NCBI RefSeq assembly: GCF_000023445.1
Contig: NC_012881.1
Span: forward strand, 129,501-193,500
Origin: Maridesulfovibrio salexigens DSM 2638
GTDB taxonomy: Bacteria; Desulfobacterota; Desulfovibrionia; Desulfovibrionales; Desulfovibrionaceae
DNA: 64,000 nucleotides
Direction: 5' to 3'
Of this stretch, positions 52,060 to 60,025 are shown one piece after another. How positions within the stretch are numbered: the stretch's first letter is position 1; every line of letters begins with the position of its first letter. The notes beneath the pieces were generated by a model, which was not told the origin of the DNA, searched no databases, and saw only the letters and a program-made list of their open reading frames with translations. The position numbers and the translations under genes were made by a program.

Positions 52060-53582
52060 TATCTGACCTTGCTCAGCTTGATTTTTTTGTTGCTCGTGAT
52101 TCTGGGGTCCTGTTCGAGGTCAAGAGCATTCAGCTTTGACTTTGCGTAACTGAAGGCTTCAATAGTATCTACCCAGCCGTTTTTGTTGCTGTCTGCTGGT
52201 CCCATCATTCCTTGCAGGAAAAAGTAGCTGAAAGCACCTTGTCTGCCGGGGGCGTATTCTTCTGCCGGTCGGTCTGCTGCCGAGGCGGTGATAAATTGTT
52301 TCTTGCCCGAGAGCAGTTCCTTTTTTACCTGCGGTTTGATGAGTTTCATGCCTGATGCGGATTTACCGGAACCGGAAAAACAGGCATCAATTATGGTCAG
52401 GATATTCTTGTTCTTGATTGCGGAAAAACGCTTATCCAGTTCCGCAAGGGATATTGCGGTTCTGGTATTCAAGCTGTCCAGATGTGCTTCGTAAGGAATG
52501 AGCAGGCCGTCTTTAATGGTGGTCTTGTCCGCTGCCAGCAGCGGAGAGCCGTGCCCGGAGAAATAAAAGATGATCTTTGCTCCGGGATTCAGCCTTGCTT
52601 TGCGTTCCAGCCAGTCTAGACTGTTGAGCATGTTGCCCAGTGTGGCTTCGTTGTCCAGCAGCAGCTTGATGTGGGCCTGATCATTTTTGAAGCCGCACAT
52701 GCGGGTCAGCATGCGTTGCATCTGCTTGGCATCATTGGCAGCGAAGCGCGGGCCATTAATGGTCTGGTATTTGTGGATACCGACAATTACCGCAAAAGCC
52801 TTGTTGCTCGGTTTGGCTGTGGGCTTGATTTTGCTGATTTGCAGGACTTCACTTTCTCCGCTTGCAGCCTGCATGGTTTCGGCGTTGAATGCGCTGTCCG
52901 GCAGTGGTCTGGGAACAGGAATGTCTACTGAGTCATCCCACATAGCCAGAACCATTTTGTCTTTGGCTCGATCAATAATCTTCGAATCGGGATAAACGGA
53001 ACTTAGCCGGACGATATTTCCGGTTGCGGCTTCCCGGCTCCCGGACCGAAACTGCTGCCACTGCTTTTCAACAAGGTATTCCGCAGCCTGATCGAGGTCT
53101 TTGCGTTCCAGCAGTTTGGAATTGCTTTCGGCAAAGGCCATGGCTTCTTCATATTTGCCCTGCCGGAAGAGGATGGCCAGTTGTAGCCGGGTGGCACCCT
53201 TTGTTTCTCCCATGACTCTGGCCCAATCCAAGGCTTCTTCATTCTTGCCGAGTTTATAAGCCAGCCAGCCGAGATTCTGGACTAATTTTTTGTTGGAGTG
53301 CTTCTTTTTATACAGATCAGCCCAGATCGCATATGCCTTATCCGGCCTCTTGTAGCGATAATATGCTAAGCCCAGATTGTAGGCTATTTTCATATCTTCG
53401 GGGCACCATTTATTGGCTTGCATGAGTCCGGCCAGCGATTTCTTGGGATTTTTGTCGAATCCGGCTACTGCTTTGGCTGCAAACTCACGGGCCACAAGGC
53501 ACATATCCTTTTGAGCGAAAGCAAATGAGCTCATAAGCATTAAAGCGGCACATAAGATGATAATTGATGAACATTTATTCAT
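52059..53582 (-). CDS. Exported caspase-like protease with N-terminal TPRs
   Basis: A 507-residue protein with a signal peptide (cleavage near AFAQ). Residues about 30-215 form TPR-like helical pairs (MKIAYNLGLAYYRYKRPDKA and later). The caspase domain starts near residue 262 (AFAVIVGIHKY). The dyad is H344 in FYFSGHGSP and C401 in IIDACFSGSG, so the protease should be active, and the C-terminal part runs ITASAADRPAEEY as in other caspase-like proteins. It has an EF-hand-like loop DSNKNGWVDTIEA, which could bind Ca2+. The SUMF1 gene upstream ends 19 bp before it; FlgO/DUF4384 follows. Confidence 0.92.
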   Translation of the reverse strand: MNKCSSIIILCAALMLMSSFAFAQKDMCLVAREFAAKAVAGFDKNPKKSLAGLMQANKWCPEDMKIAYNLGLAYYRYKRPDKAYAIWADLYKKKHSNKKLVQNLGWLAYKLGKNEEALDWARVMGETKGATRLQLAILFRQGKYEEAMAFAESNSKLLERKDLDQAAEYLVEKQWQQFRSGSREAATGNIVRLSSVYPDSKIIDRAKDKMVLAMWDDSVDIPVPRPLPDSAFNAETMQAASGESEVLQISKIKPTAKPSNKAFAVIVGIHKYQTINGPRFAANDAKQMQRMLTRMCGFKNDQAHIKLLLDNEATLGNMLNSLDWLERKARLNPGAKIIFYFSGHGSPLLAADKTTIKDGLLIPYEAHLDSLNTRTAISLAELDKRFSAIKNKNILTIIDACFSGSGKSASGMKLIKPQVKKELLSGKKQFITASAADRPAEEYAPGRQGAFSYFFLQGMMGPADSNKNGWVDTIEAFSYAKSKLNALDLEQDPRITSNKKIKLSKVR

Positions 53583-53601
53583 GATTCCCCCGACTATACG
53601 A

Positions 53602-54501
53602 TTAGTGCTCTTTTACAACCCTGAATCCGTCCAGGTCTTCTCCATCCCAGTCCTGAAATTTATTTCGGTTTCCGCAACGGGCGAACTTCGGTTCGTTTAT
53701 GAAACTGCCTCCCCGGACAACCCGTTCATTGCTTTTACCCTTGTACAAAGGATTATTGCGGCTGTGGTACGAGTATGCTTTTACATTGTACCAGTCTTCG
53801 CACCATTCCATTGCATTACCCAGCATGTCATAGAGTCCGAACTGGTTCGGTTTAAAGCTTCCTACCGGGGAGCTGGAGAAGTACTTATCTTCACAGGGAA
53901 AGACTTCTCTGCCCCGGTCGTATTCTTTCACTGCTGAACGGTCATTAATATTGGCGTATTTGCATGCCTCGGCTTCTGATTCCCCCCAGAAGAAGCGGGT
54001 GTCTGTTCCTGCACGGCAGGCATATTCCCATTCTGCTTCCGTAGGCAGTCGGAATTTCCCATATCCTTTGCTTGATAGCCATTGGGTGAATTTCTTGGCT
54101 TCAATAAAATTTACATAAACAGCCGGACGATCAGGGGTTCCCATCTTTTGTTCATCTTCTTCAAAGGGATAAACTGTTTCTGGCTTGTATTTTCTGAATT
54201 GTTTATTGGTCACCTCATAGCGGCCCATCCAGAATCCATCCACGCAGACTTCATGTCTCGGCTTTTCATCAGCTTCCCAGTCTTTTTCAGAATCCGGGGT
54301 TCCCATCATGAAGCAGCCCTTCGGAATCCAGACAAATTCCATTCCTGTGGTTGGCTCGGTCCATATTTGTCCCGGTATGGGGGCTCCTTCCTGTAGCGGT
54401 TCCCAGCCTGTATCGATGTTGTCGGTTTCTGCCGCCATCAGGGGTATGGCTGTCAAAAGGAGAATTGCAACGGTTAGTGTAATTTGAATTAGCCTGTTCA
54501 T
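53602..54501 (-). CDS. Exported SUMF1/FGE-fold protein without catalytic cysteines
   Basis: A 299-residue exported protein (signal peptide, cleavage near LMAAE). The FGE/SUMF1 fold is clear: MEFVWIPKGCFMMGTPDSEKDWEADEKP (split here), FWMGRYEVTNKQF, YGKFRLPTEAEWEYACRAG, GLYDMLGNAMEWCEDW, RVVRGGSFINEP and the C-terminal GFRVV. The Cys-x4-Cys pair that activates formylglycine-generating enzyme after GGS is missing, so it is probably not a sulfatase-maturing enzyme. The fold, related to C-type lectins, may serve as a binding or sensor module. AGGTG precedes the ATG. Confidence 0.9.
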   Translation of the reverse strand: MNRLIQITLTVAILLLTAIPLMAAETDNIDTGWEPLQEGAPIPGQIWTEPTTGMEFVWIPKGCFMMGTPDSEKDWEADEKPRHEVCVDGFWMGRYEVTNKQFRKYKPETVYPFEEDEQKMGTPDRPAVYVNFIEAKKFTQWLSSKGYGKFRLPTEAEWEYACRAGTDTRFFWGESEAEACKYANINDRSAVKEYDRGREVFPCEDKYFSSSPVGSFKPNQFGLYDMLGNAMEWCEDWYNVKAYSYHSRNNPLYKGKSNERVVRGGSFINEPKFARCGNRNKFQDWDGEDLDGFRVVKEH

Positions 54502-54518
54502 GGATCACCTGCCTGTAT

Positions 54519-55358
54519 TTATGGGCTGCGGACCAACCGGAAGCCGTTGTAGTATTCTCTGGTATCCTGCTTTTTTCCTGTTCTGAATGCGGAACGCAGA
54601 TAGTTCGGGACGCTGTACCATCCTCCGCCGCGAAGAATCCGTTTAGGGTTGTCATTTTTCACGACCAGAGGATTTTCTGCCGGACCGGGAGGGTACCATT
54701 CATAGGTGTCCTCACACCACTCCCATACATTGCCGTGCATGTCGTAAAGTCCGAAGTTGTTGGGCTCAAAGGTGCCGACAGATTTAGGCCCTCCGTGCCA
54801 ACTTGATGTCATTTGGTCGTAGGAATCCAGTCCCAGATAAGCGGCCATGTCCGTATTAAGTCTGCTACCGAATGAATAGGGAGTTGTGGTGCCGGCCCGA
54901 CATGCGTATTCCCATTCCGCTTCAGTAGGCAGCCTGAATGTTCCGACTCCCTTGGCGTTCAATTTACGGATAAATGTTTTGGCGTCGTCCCATGAAACTT
55001 TTTCGACCGGGTCATGTTTACCGTCATGGGAAAAATGGGAAGGGTTCTTGTCCATAAGTGTTAACCATTCTTCCTGTGTAACTTCGTATTTGCCTATCCA
55101 GAATCCATCCACACAGATTTTGCGCAGCGGGCCTTCGTACTCTTTGCGTCCTTTTTCAGATTTCGGTGAGCCCATCATGAAACAGCCTGCCGGAATCCAA
55201 ACAAATTCCATACCTGTGAATGGCTCTATCCATTCCTTGCCCGTGACCGCATTAAAAACCATCCATTGCGCATCCAGTTCTATTTCATAGGCATGGGCAT
55301 GCATGGTTATTGATAATGCGGCACAAAGTATGGTTATGGTCAGTATGAATTGTTTCAT
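54519..55358 (-). CDS. Exported SUMF1/FGE-fold protein without catalytic cysteines (paralog)
   Basis: A 279-residue exported protein, a paralog of the next gene in the operon: MEFVWIPAGCFMMGSPKSEK, FWIGKYEVTQEEW, GTFRLPTEAEWEYACRAG, GLYDMHGNVWEWCEDTY, ILRGGGWYSVPNYLRSAF, NGFRLVRSP. The FGE catalytic Cys pair is again absent. The signal peptide is MKQFILTITILCAALSI, cleavage near AHAY. The two genes are 17 bp apart. It is first in the operon, so any promoter must lie upstream of 55358; a TATACT box is visible there, but the -35 is weak. Confidence 0.9.
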   Translation of the reverse strand: MKQFILTITILCAALSITMHAHAYEIELDAQWMVFNAVTGKEWIEPFTGMEFVWIPAGCFMMGSPKSEKGRKEYEGPLRKICVDGFWIGKYEVTQEEWLTLMDKNPSHFSHDGKHDPVEKVSWDDAKTFIRKLNAKGVGTFRLPTEAEWEYACRAGTTTPYSFGSRLNTDMAAYLGLDSYDQMTSSWHGGPKSVGTFEPNNFGLYDMHGNVWEWCEDTYEWYPPGPAENPLVVKNDNPKRILRGGGWYSVPNYLRSAFRTGKKQDTREYYNGFRLVRSP

Positions 55359-55429
55359 TATTAACCCGCATAATGGTTTGTATATAAGTATACTTGATGC
55401 AGGCGATTATAGGAAGGATGATAAAAGAA

Positions 55430-55459
55430 AAAGCCGCCAGTTTCAGACTGACGGCTTTC
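55430..55459 (-). terminator. Intrinsic terminator of glf
   Basis: AAAGCCG pairs with CGGCTTT with an inner CAGT/ACTG stem. Read on the minus strand it is followed by a T-rich tract, about 20 bp after the glf stop. Confidence 0.85.
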
Positions 55460-55481
55460 TTTGCAGTTTATGGAGATCTTT

Positions 55482-56609
55482 TTAGCTTAGTTCATGGTCG
55501 CAGAATTCCAGTGCGGCCAGTACAGCTTTATCCATGTCGTAATATTTGTATTGTCCCAGTCTGCCGAGGAAGTGCACGTTCTCAAGTTTGTCCGCTTTAA
55601 TTCTGTACAGTTCGTGCCGCTTGCGGTCTTCATCAGTATTGACCGGGTAATAAGGCTCATCTCCCTGCTTCCATTTCACGGAGAATTCGCGTGCGGTGAT
55701 GGTTTTCCCGCTTCCATTCTCTCTTTCCGGATGCAGGTGCTGGTATTCGTGGATGCGGGTGTAGGGAATGTCAATATCGGCGTAGTTCATGACCGAGGTT
55801 CCCTGATAATCCTGAACGTCTTCAATTCGGTATTCGAAGCGCAGGGATCTCCAGGTCAGTTCCCCGTGGCAGTAGTCAAAATATCTGTCCACCGGACCGG
55901 TGTAGTAGATAGTGCAGTCTTTGGGTATTATGCGTTTCAAATCGAAGAAGTCCGCATTCAGCTGGGTTTCAATAAGTTCATGGTCCAGCATGCGTTCGAA
56001 CAGTTTTGTATAGCCGTCCCAAGGAATGCCCTGATAGCGGTCTGTGAAGTAGTCGCATTCATAGGTATGGCGGAAGGGCAGTCGGGTGATAATTGAGGCG
56101 TCCAGTTCTTTAGGGTCGCATTCCCATTGTTTCAGGGTGTATCCTTTGACGAAAGCCTCATACAGTTCGCGCCCAATCAGGCTGATTGCCTTTTCTTCAA
56201 GGTTCTGCGGGGCGGTGATGTTTTCTTCTGCGCTTTTGCTTTGGATGAAGTCTTCAACTTCGTGCGGTTTCAAACTGATTCCAAAGAAAGAATTGATGGT
56301 CTGAAGGTTGACCGGCATGTGGAAAGTACGCCCCTGATAGGTGGTTACCACCTTATGTCGGTACCCGTTGAACTCTGTAAAACGGTTCAGGAAATCCCAG
56401 ACGCGCTGTTCTTTGGTATGGAAAATATGAGTGCCGTAGCTGTGGAATTCAATGCCTGTTTCGTCATTGATCCGGCTGTGGCAGTTGCCGCCGATGTGGT
56501 CGCGTTTGTCAATGACCAGCACCTGCTCGCCTAATTCTTCAGCTATTTGTCTGGCTACCGTGCAGCCGGTAATTCCGGCACCAACGATAAGATGTTTGCA
56601 ATTTTCCAT
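55482..56609 (-). CDS. glf: UDP-galactopyranose mutase
   Basis: Converts UDP-galactopyranose to UDP-galactofuranose for surface polysaccharide, using reduced FAD. The N-terminal FAD loop is HLIVGAGITGCTVARQ. Further matches are the conserved HIGGNCHSR and FHSYGTHIFHT segments and, in the C-terminal half, YPVNTDEDRKRHELY and GRLGQYKYYDMDKAV. A 375-residue protein, normal length. ATG 56609 has GGAG upstream and starts just before the FAD loop. It stands alone here between two terminators, with no glycan cluster around it. Confidence 0.94.
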   Translation of the reverse strand: MENCKHLIVGAGITGCTVARQIAEELGEQVLVIDKRDHIGGNCHSRINDETGIEFHSYGTHIFHTKEQRVWDFLNRFTEFNGYRHKVVTTYQGRTFHMPVNLQTINSFFGISLKPHEVEDFIQSKSAEENITAPQNLEEKAISLIGRELYEAFVKGYTLKQWECDPKELDASIITRLPFRHTYECDYFTDRYQGIPWDGYTKLFERMLDHELIETQLNADFFDLKRIIPKDCTIYYTGPVDRYFDYCHGELTWRSLRFEYRIEDVQDYQGTSVMNYADIDIPYTRIHEYQHLHPERENGSGKTITAREFSVKWKQGDEPYYPVNTDEDRKRHELYRIKADKLENVHFLGRLGQYKYYDMDKAVLAALEFCDHELS

Positions 56610-56631
56610 ATGAAGTCTCCGCAAAAAATTA

Positions 56632-56665
56632 AAGCCCGTAATATCTTTTAAGATACTACGGGCTT
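56632..56665 (-). terminator. Intrinsic terminator of hflC
   Basis: AAGCCCGTA pairs with TACGGGCTT with an inner TATCTT/AGATA stem. Read on the minus strand it ends in an A/T-rich tract. Its core (AATATCTTTT) resembles those of the terminators at 39736 and 62593. Confidence 0.8.
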
Positions 56666-56694
56666 ATTCGTCATGTGTCGAGCTTACTAAGCAA

Positions 56695-57552
56695 CTACTT
56701 CATATACTTCAAGAACGGGCTATCCTGTGAGATGATTAGCCTTGTGTTCTCTTTGAGTCCTGTTTCATAGGCTTCGAGGGACTTTTTGAATTCATAGAAT
56801 CTCGGGTCCTTACCGAAGCTTTCTGCATAGATTTTAGTCGCTTTACCGTCACCTTCACCGCGCAGGATCTCAGCTTTGAGATTGGCGTCTGCGAGGGTGA
56901 TAGCTCTTTCCTTGTCTGCCTGTGCAGTGATGCGGGCTGCTGCTTCGCTACCCTGTGAGCGGTACTGCTTGGCCATACGCTCACGTTCTGCACGCATACG
57001 TCCGTAAATAGCACGGGCGTTTTCAGGCGGGAGGTCGGTACGTTTGATACGTACATCGAGAACTTCAATACCGTAAGATTTGAGCAGGGCATTTGAAGTC
57101 TGGGTGACCTCTTCCATAATGGAGGTACGGTCACTGGAGATGATCTCGATCAATGTGTAACGACCAAGGGCAACGCGGAGTTCCGCGTAGATAATATCAT
57201 CCAGTCGGGCCTGAGCACGAGGGATGGAACGCACAGTGCGGTAAAACAGCAAGGGGTCGGCAATGCGCCACTTGGAGTAGTTATCCACAACCATGTTCTT
57301 CTTATCTTTGGTCAGAATTTCAGCCGGACGGGCATCATATTCCAGAAGGCGTGAATCAAAGTAGATCACGTTCTGGACAAAGGGCAGCTTGAAATGCAGC
57401 CCCGGTCCCATAGGTCCGGATTTTGGTTTACCGAGCTGGAGCACTATGGCCTTCTCGGTCTGCTTTACTATGTATGCACTCTGCGCAATCCCCAGTACGG
57501 CAACAATAATCAGAATTGCCAGGGGAGCGGAACTTTTTTTGAGTAAACTCAT
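56695..57552 (-). CDS. hflC: HflC, SPFH/band-7 modulator of FtsH protease
   Basis: A 285-residue membrane protein. One N-terminal membrane anchor (LAILIIVAVLGIAQSAYIV) is followed by the SPFH/band-7 domain (LQLGKPKSGPMGPGLHFKLPFVQNV) and a coiled-coil helix with a RAERERMAKQYRSQGSEAA pattern. It forms the HflKC complex with HflK and limits FtsH access to substrates. Length and content fit HflC. AGGGGAT precedes the ATG. Its start is about 10 bp from the hflK stop and a terminator follows. Confidence 0.95.
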   Translation of the reverse strand: MSLLKKSSAPLAILIIVAVLGIAQSAYIVKQTEKAIVLQLGKPKSGPMGPGLHFKLPFVQNVIYFDSRLLEYDARPAEILTKDKKNMVVDNYSKWRIADPLLFYRTVRSIPRAQARLDDIIYAELRVALGRYTLIEIISSDRTSIMEEVTQTSNALLKSYGIEVLDVRIKRTDLPPENARAIYGRMRAERERMAKQYRSQGSEAAARITAQADKERAITLADANLKAEILRGEGDGKATKIYAESFGKDPRFYEFKKSLEAYETGLKENTRLIISQDSPFLKYMK

Positions 57553-57562
57553 GTCTTATCCC

Positions 57563-58636
57563 CTATTTTTTACCGGTTTGGATGGGAAGGGTGCTGCCGT
57601 CCAGAGAGAGGAACGGAAGAGCCTTCTTGGCCGAGTCGTCGGAAAGAATGACTTTCTTGACTTCAGGATTGGACAGGATGTTCTGCATTGTTTCCAGATA
57701 CAGACGTTTAACTGTGATGTCCTTGGCCTTCTGGTATTCCTTGTAGACTGCCATGAAACGTTTAGCCTGACCCTCAGCTTCGCGTATCTTGGTTTCCTTG
57801 TACGCTTCTGCTTTGTTCAGGATAACCGCAGCCTGACCTCTTGCCTTAGGCAGGATGTCGTTGCGGTACGCTTCCGCTTCGTTGATGTAACGGCTCTTGT
57901 CCTCACGGGCGGATGCTACGTCTTTAAAGGCGTCTACAACTTCGTTCGGCGGATGCACGTTCTGCAGCTGTACTGCCAGTACATTCACCCCGAGTTTGTA
58001 GCGGTCTACAATTTCCTGCAACAGATCGCGTGTCTCGGTCTGAATCTGGAGCTTACCGGTAGTAAGGGCCAGTTCGATCTTGGTTTTACCGATAATCTCA
58101 CGCATGGCCGCTTCGGCAGCGTCCTGAATGGTTTTGGGTTGGTTGCTGACTTCGAAGAGGTAGTTCACCGGATCTTTGATCTGGTATTGTACGATGAATT
58201 GAACATCTACGATGTTTTCATCACCGGTCAGCATGAGGGATTCCTCAGGTACGTTACGCGACTGGCCTTGGGTAAAGGAGCGCGAAGAGCCATAGGAACG
58301 GAAGCCCACTTCCACACGTCTGATCTGTGTGACCTTGGGTTTCATGACCGATTCAATGGGAATCGGAAGGTGGTAATGCGGACCCGGTGTAGTGGTTGTC
58401 ACATACTTACCGAATCTGGTTACCACACCGACTTCATCCGGTTCTACGATGTATACCCCGGAAAGAAACCAGAGCAGGATGATGCCGATGATTATAAATT
58501 TGCCGCCCGGCAAGCCGGTTCCGCGGATTTTTCGGATTGTGGAGTTAATATCATCCACATTCGGCGGTTTAGGAGCACCTCCGCCGCCTTTGTTCCTCTG
58601 CCGTTGTTCGGATAATTTGTCCCAGTCCCAGTTCAT
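57563..58636 (-). CDS. hflK: HflK, SPFH/band-7 modulator of FtsH protease
   Basis: A 357-residue membrane protein. The N-terminal cytoplasmic segment is Gly/Arg-rich (RQRNKGGGGAPKPPN), then one membrane helix (FIIIGIILLWFLSGVYIV), the SPFH domain (VVTRFGKYVTTTTPGPHYHLP), and a long coiled coil typical of HflK (REAEGQAKRFMAVYKEYQKA). ATG 58636 (MNWDWDKL) fits the known HflK N-terminus; ATG 58666 adds 10 residues without a ribosome binding site. It starts the hflK-hflC operon. Confidence 0.94.
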   Translation of the reverse strand: MNWDWDKLSEQRQRNKGGGGAPKPPNVDDINSTIRKIRGTGLPGGKFIIIGIILLWFLSGVYIVEPDEVGVVTRFGKYVTTTTPGPHYHLPIPIESVMKPKVTQIRRVEVGFRSYGSSRSFTQGQSRNVPEESLMLTGDENIVDVQFIVQYQIKDPVNYLFEVSNQPKTIQDAAEAAMREIIGKTKIELALTTGKLQIQTETRDLLQEIVDRYKLGVNVLAVQLQNVHPPNEVVDAFKDVASAREDKSRYINEAEAYRNDILPKARGQAAVILNKAEAYKETKIREAEGQAKRFMAVYKEYQKAKDITVKRLYLETMQNILSNPEVKKVILSDDSAKKALPFLSLDGSTLPIQTGKK

Positions 58637-58861
58637 GTAAATTTGATAGGTGAGATAGACCGACATATCAAGGAAAATCGGATATGTGGGCCGATATGTT
58701 AATGGAATAATAACTCCAGCGCGAACATTCAGTATCAGAAAGTGAGCAGAGTTATCGGGTCTTCCTGTAACGCATTAATAAATATGCTCAGATTATATCA
58801 ATTTTTTCTAAAGATAAAACTTTTTCTGGTTATCTGAAATTAAGTGGTACAATTTGTTCCG

Positions 58862-59887
58862 CTAGCTTAGCAGGTCGAGAAAGTACTTGGCATCGGGGTT
58901 ATTGGAATCCTTTTGCAGTGCAGAAGAAAAGGCTTTCAGGCTGCCGGCCATGTCTCCGTGCTGCGAGGCAACGAGTCCGTTGATTACGTCTACCTGAGGG
59001 AGTTCACCGTAGTTGCAGCGGATGAATTCGGCCCTGCGTTGGGCATCCTCAAGGTTTTCCTGAATGACCATACTTTTGGCCAGATTGTAGTGATAGGCCA
59101 GTTCGTAATCCGTATTAAAGGGCTTGTGTCCTTTTTCCACTTTCCATCCAACTGAGGGAGTACGGTCGGAGAAATTACAGTAGGAGCATGCTTCGAGCGG
59201 AAAGCGGGAACGCCAAAGCACAAAGTCATGGTAATCGAAGCTTTTCAGGTCGTAGGACATGTGCGGACAATTCTTGAATCCTTCGCTGAGCATACCTTCA
59301 GGGGCGAAGCGCTGGTAGCCACCTGCCCCGCAGCGGTGCACAGTCATATCACGCAGCAGGGCCATACAGTGGGAGTTCCCGCAGAACCGTTTTACTTCCC
59401 GCGGCTGGTCGAAAGTTTCCAGTTTGTTGAAAATAGATTTTTGCGGGAATTGAATGCGAACATGGGGGTTGTATTCTTTGATCAGCATAGCTATGCGGTA
59501 TGCTTCTTCATAGCCGCCGAGCCGTTTTTCAATGGTCGGGTAACGGGAGATTTTGACCAATGACATAAGTTGCCATAGGTCCTTATAGGCCCGAACAGCC
59601 TCTTCGGAAAGCCAGAATCCGTTGCTGGTGATGACCATGGGGCGTTTGTATCTTTCGTAGATCTGGAAAGCGAAGCGGGTGATATCCGAATGTAGAAAAG
59701 GCTCCCCGCCCATAAGAGAAATTGCTCCAAGGTGGAAGTTTTCTCCATTAAGGATATCAAGGCCGGGGAAATAGTCTCTGGGTTCATATTCCTTTTCAGG
59801 ACAGAACGGGGAATAATTGTGGCACCAGCGGCAATTGTTGTTGCAGTGGTCGACCGTATGGATTTCAACGTATGGTATCTCAAACAT
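58862..59887 (-). CDS. Radical SAM protein with C-terminal TPR-like region
   Basis: A 341-residue protein. The SAM/4Fe-4S motif is C15-x3-C19-x2-C22 (VDHCNNNCRWCHN). It also has LMGGEPFLHSD as the GGE motif. Downstream Cys residues (about residues 169-242: CGNSHC, HRCGAGG, CPHM, CSYC) could hold an auxiliary cluster as in SPASM-type enzymes. The last 80 residues look like TPR helices (YNLAKSMVIQENLEDAQRRA). No peptide precursor or partner is adjacent, and the substrate is unknown. The phosphohexomutase gene is divergent. Confidence 0.85.
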   Translation of the reverse strand: MFEIPYVEIHTVDHCNNNCRWCHNYSPFCPEKEYEPRDYFPGLDILNGENFHLGAISLMGGEPFLHSDITRFAFQIYERYKRPMVITSNGFWLSEEAVRAYKDLWQLMSLVKISRYPTIEKRLGGYEEAYRIAMLIKEYNPHVRIQFPQKSIFNKLETFDQPREVKRFCGNSHCMALLRDMTVHRCGAGGYQRFAPEGMLSEGFKNCPHMSYDLKSFDYHDFVLWRSRFPLEACSYCNFSDRTPSVGWKVEKGHKPFNTDYELAYHYNLAKSMVIQENLEDAQRRAEFIRCNYGELPQVDVINGLVASQHGDMAGSLKAFSSALQKDSNNPDAKYFLDLLS

Positions 59888-60025
59888 GGCTTGCTGTGCG
59901 GTTGCCTTTTTTATAAATTATAGAGTGATACTTGCTTTAGATGCATACTCCCAATCCGATTCTACCGCAAGAACGGGTTGATTTTTATGAAGCTGAAACG
60001 GATTTACGGTTAACGGAGATATACG

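Noticed and set aside
53602-55358. True formylglycine-generating enzymes
   Set aside because: The fold is right, but the catalytic Cys-x4-Cys pair is missing in both and no sulfatase is near; called SUMF1-fold only.
53602-55358. Targets of a diversity-generating retroelement (C-type-lectin-like fold)
   Set aside because: No reverse transcriptase, template repeat or variable-repeat pair is seen in the window.
57389-58615. 408-codon open frame opposite hflK and hflC
   Set aside because: It spans the junction of two real genes on the other strand and shows Phe/Val/Leu-rich nonsense sequence; a shadow of hflKC.
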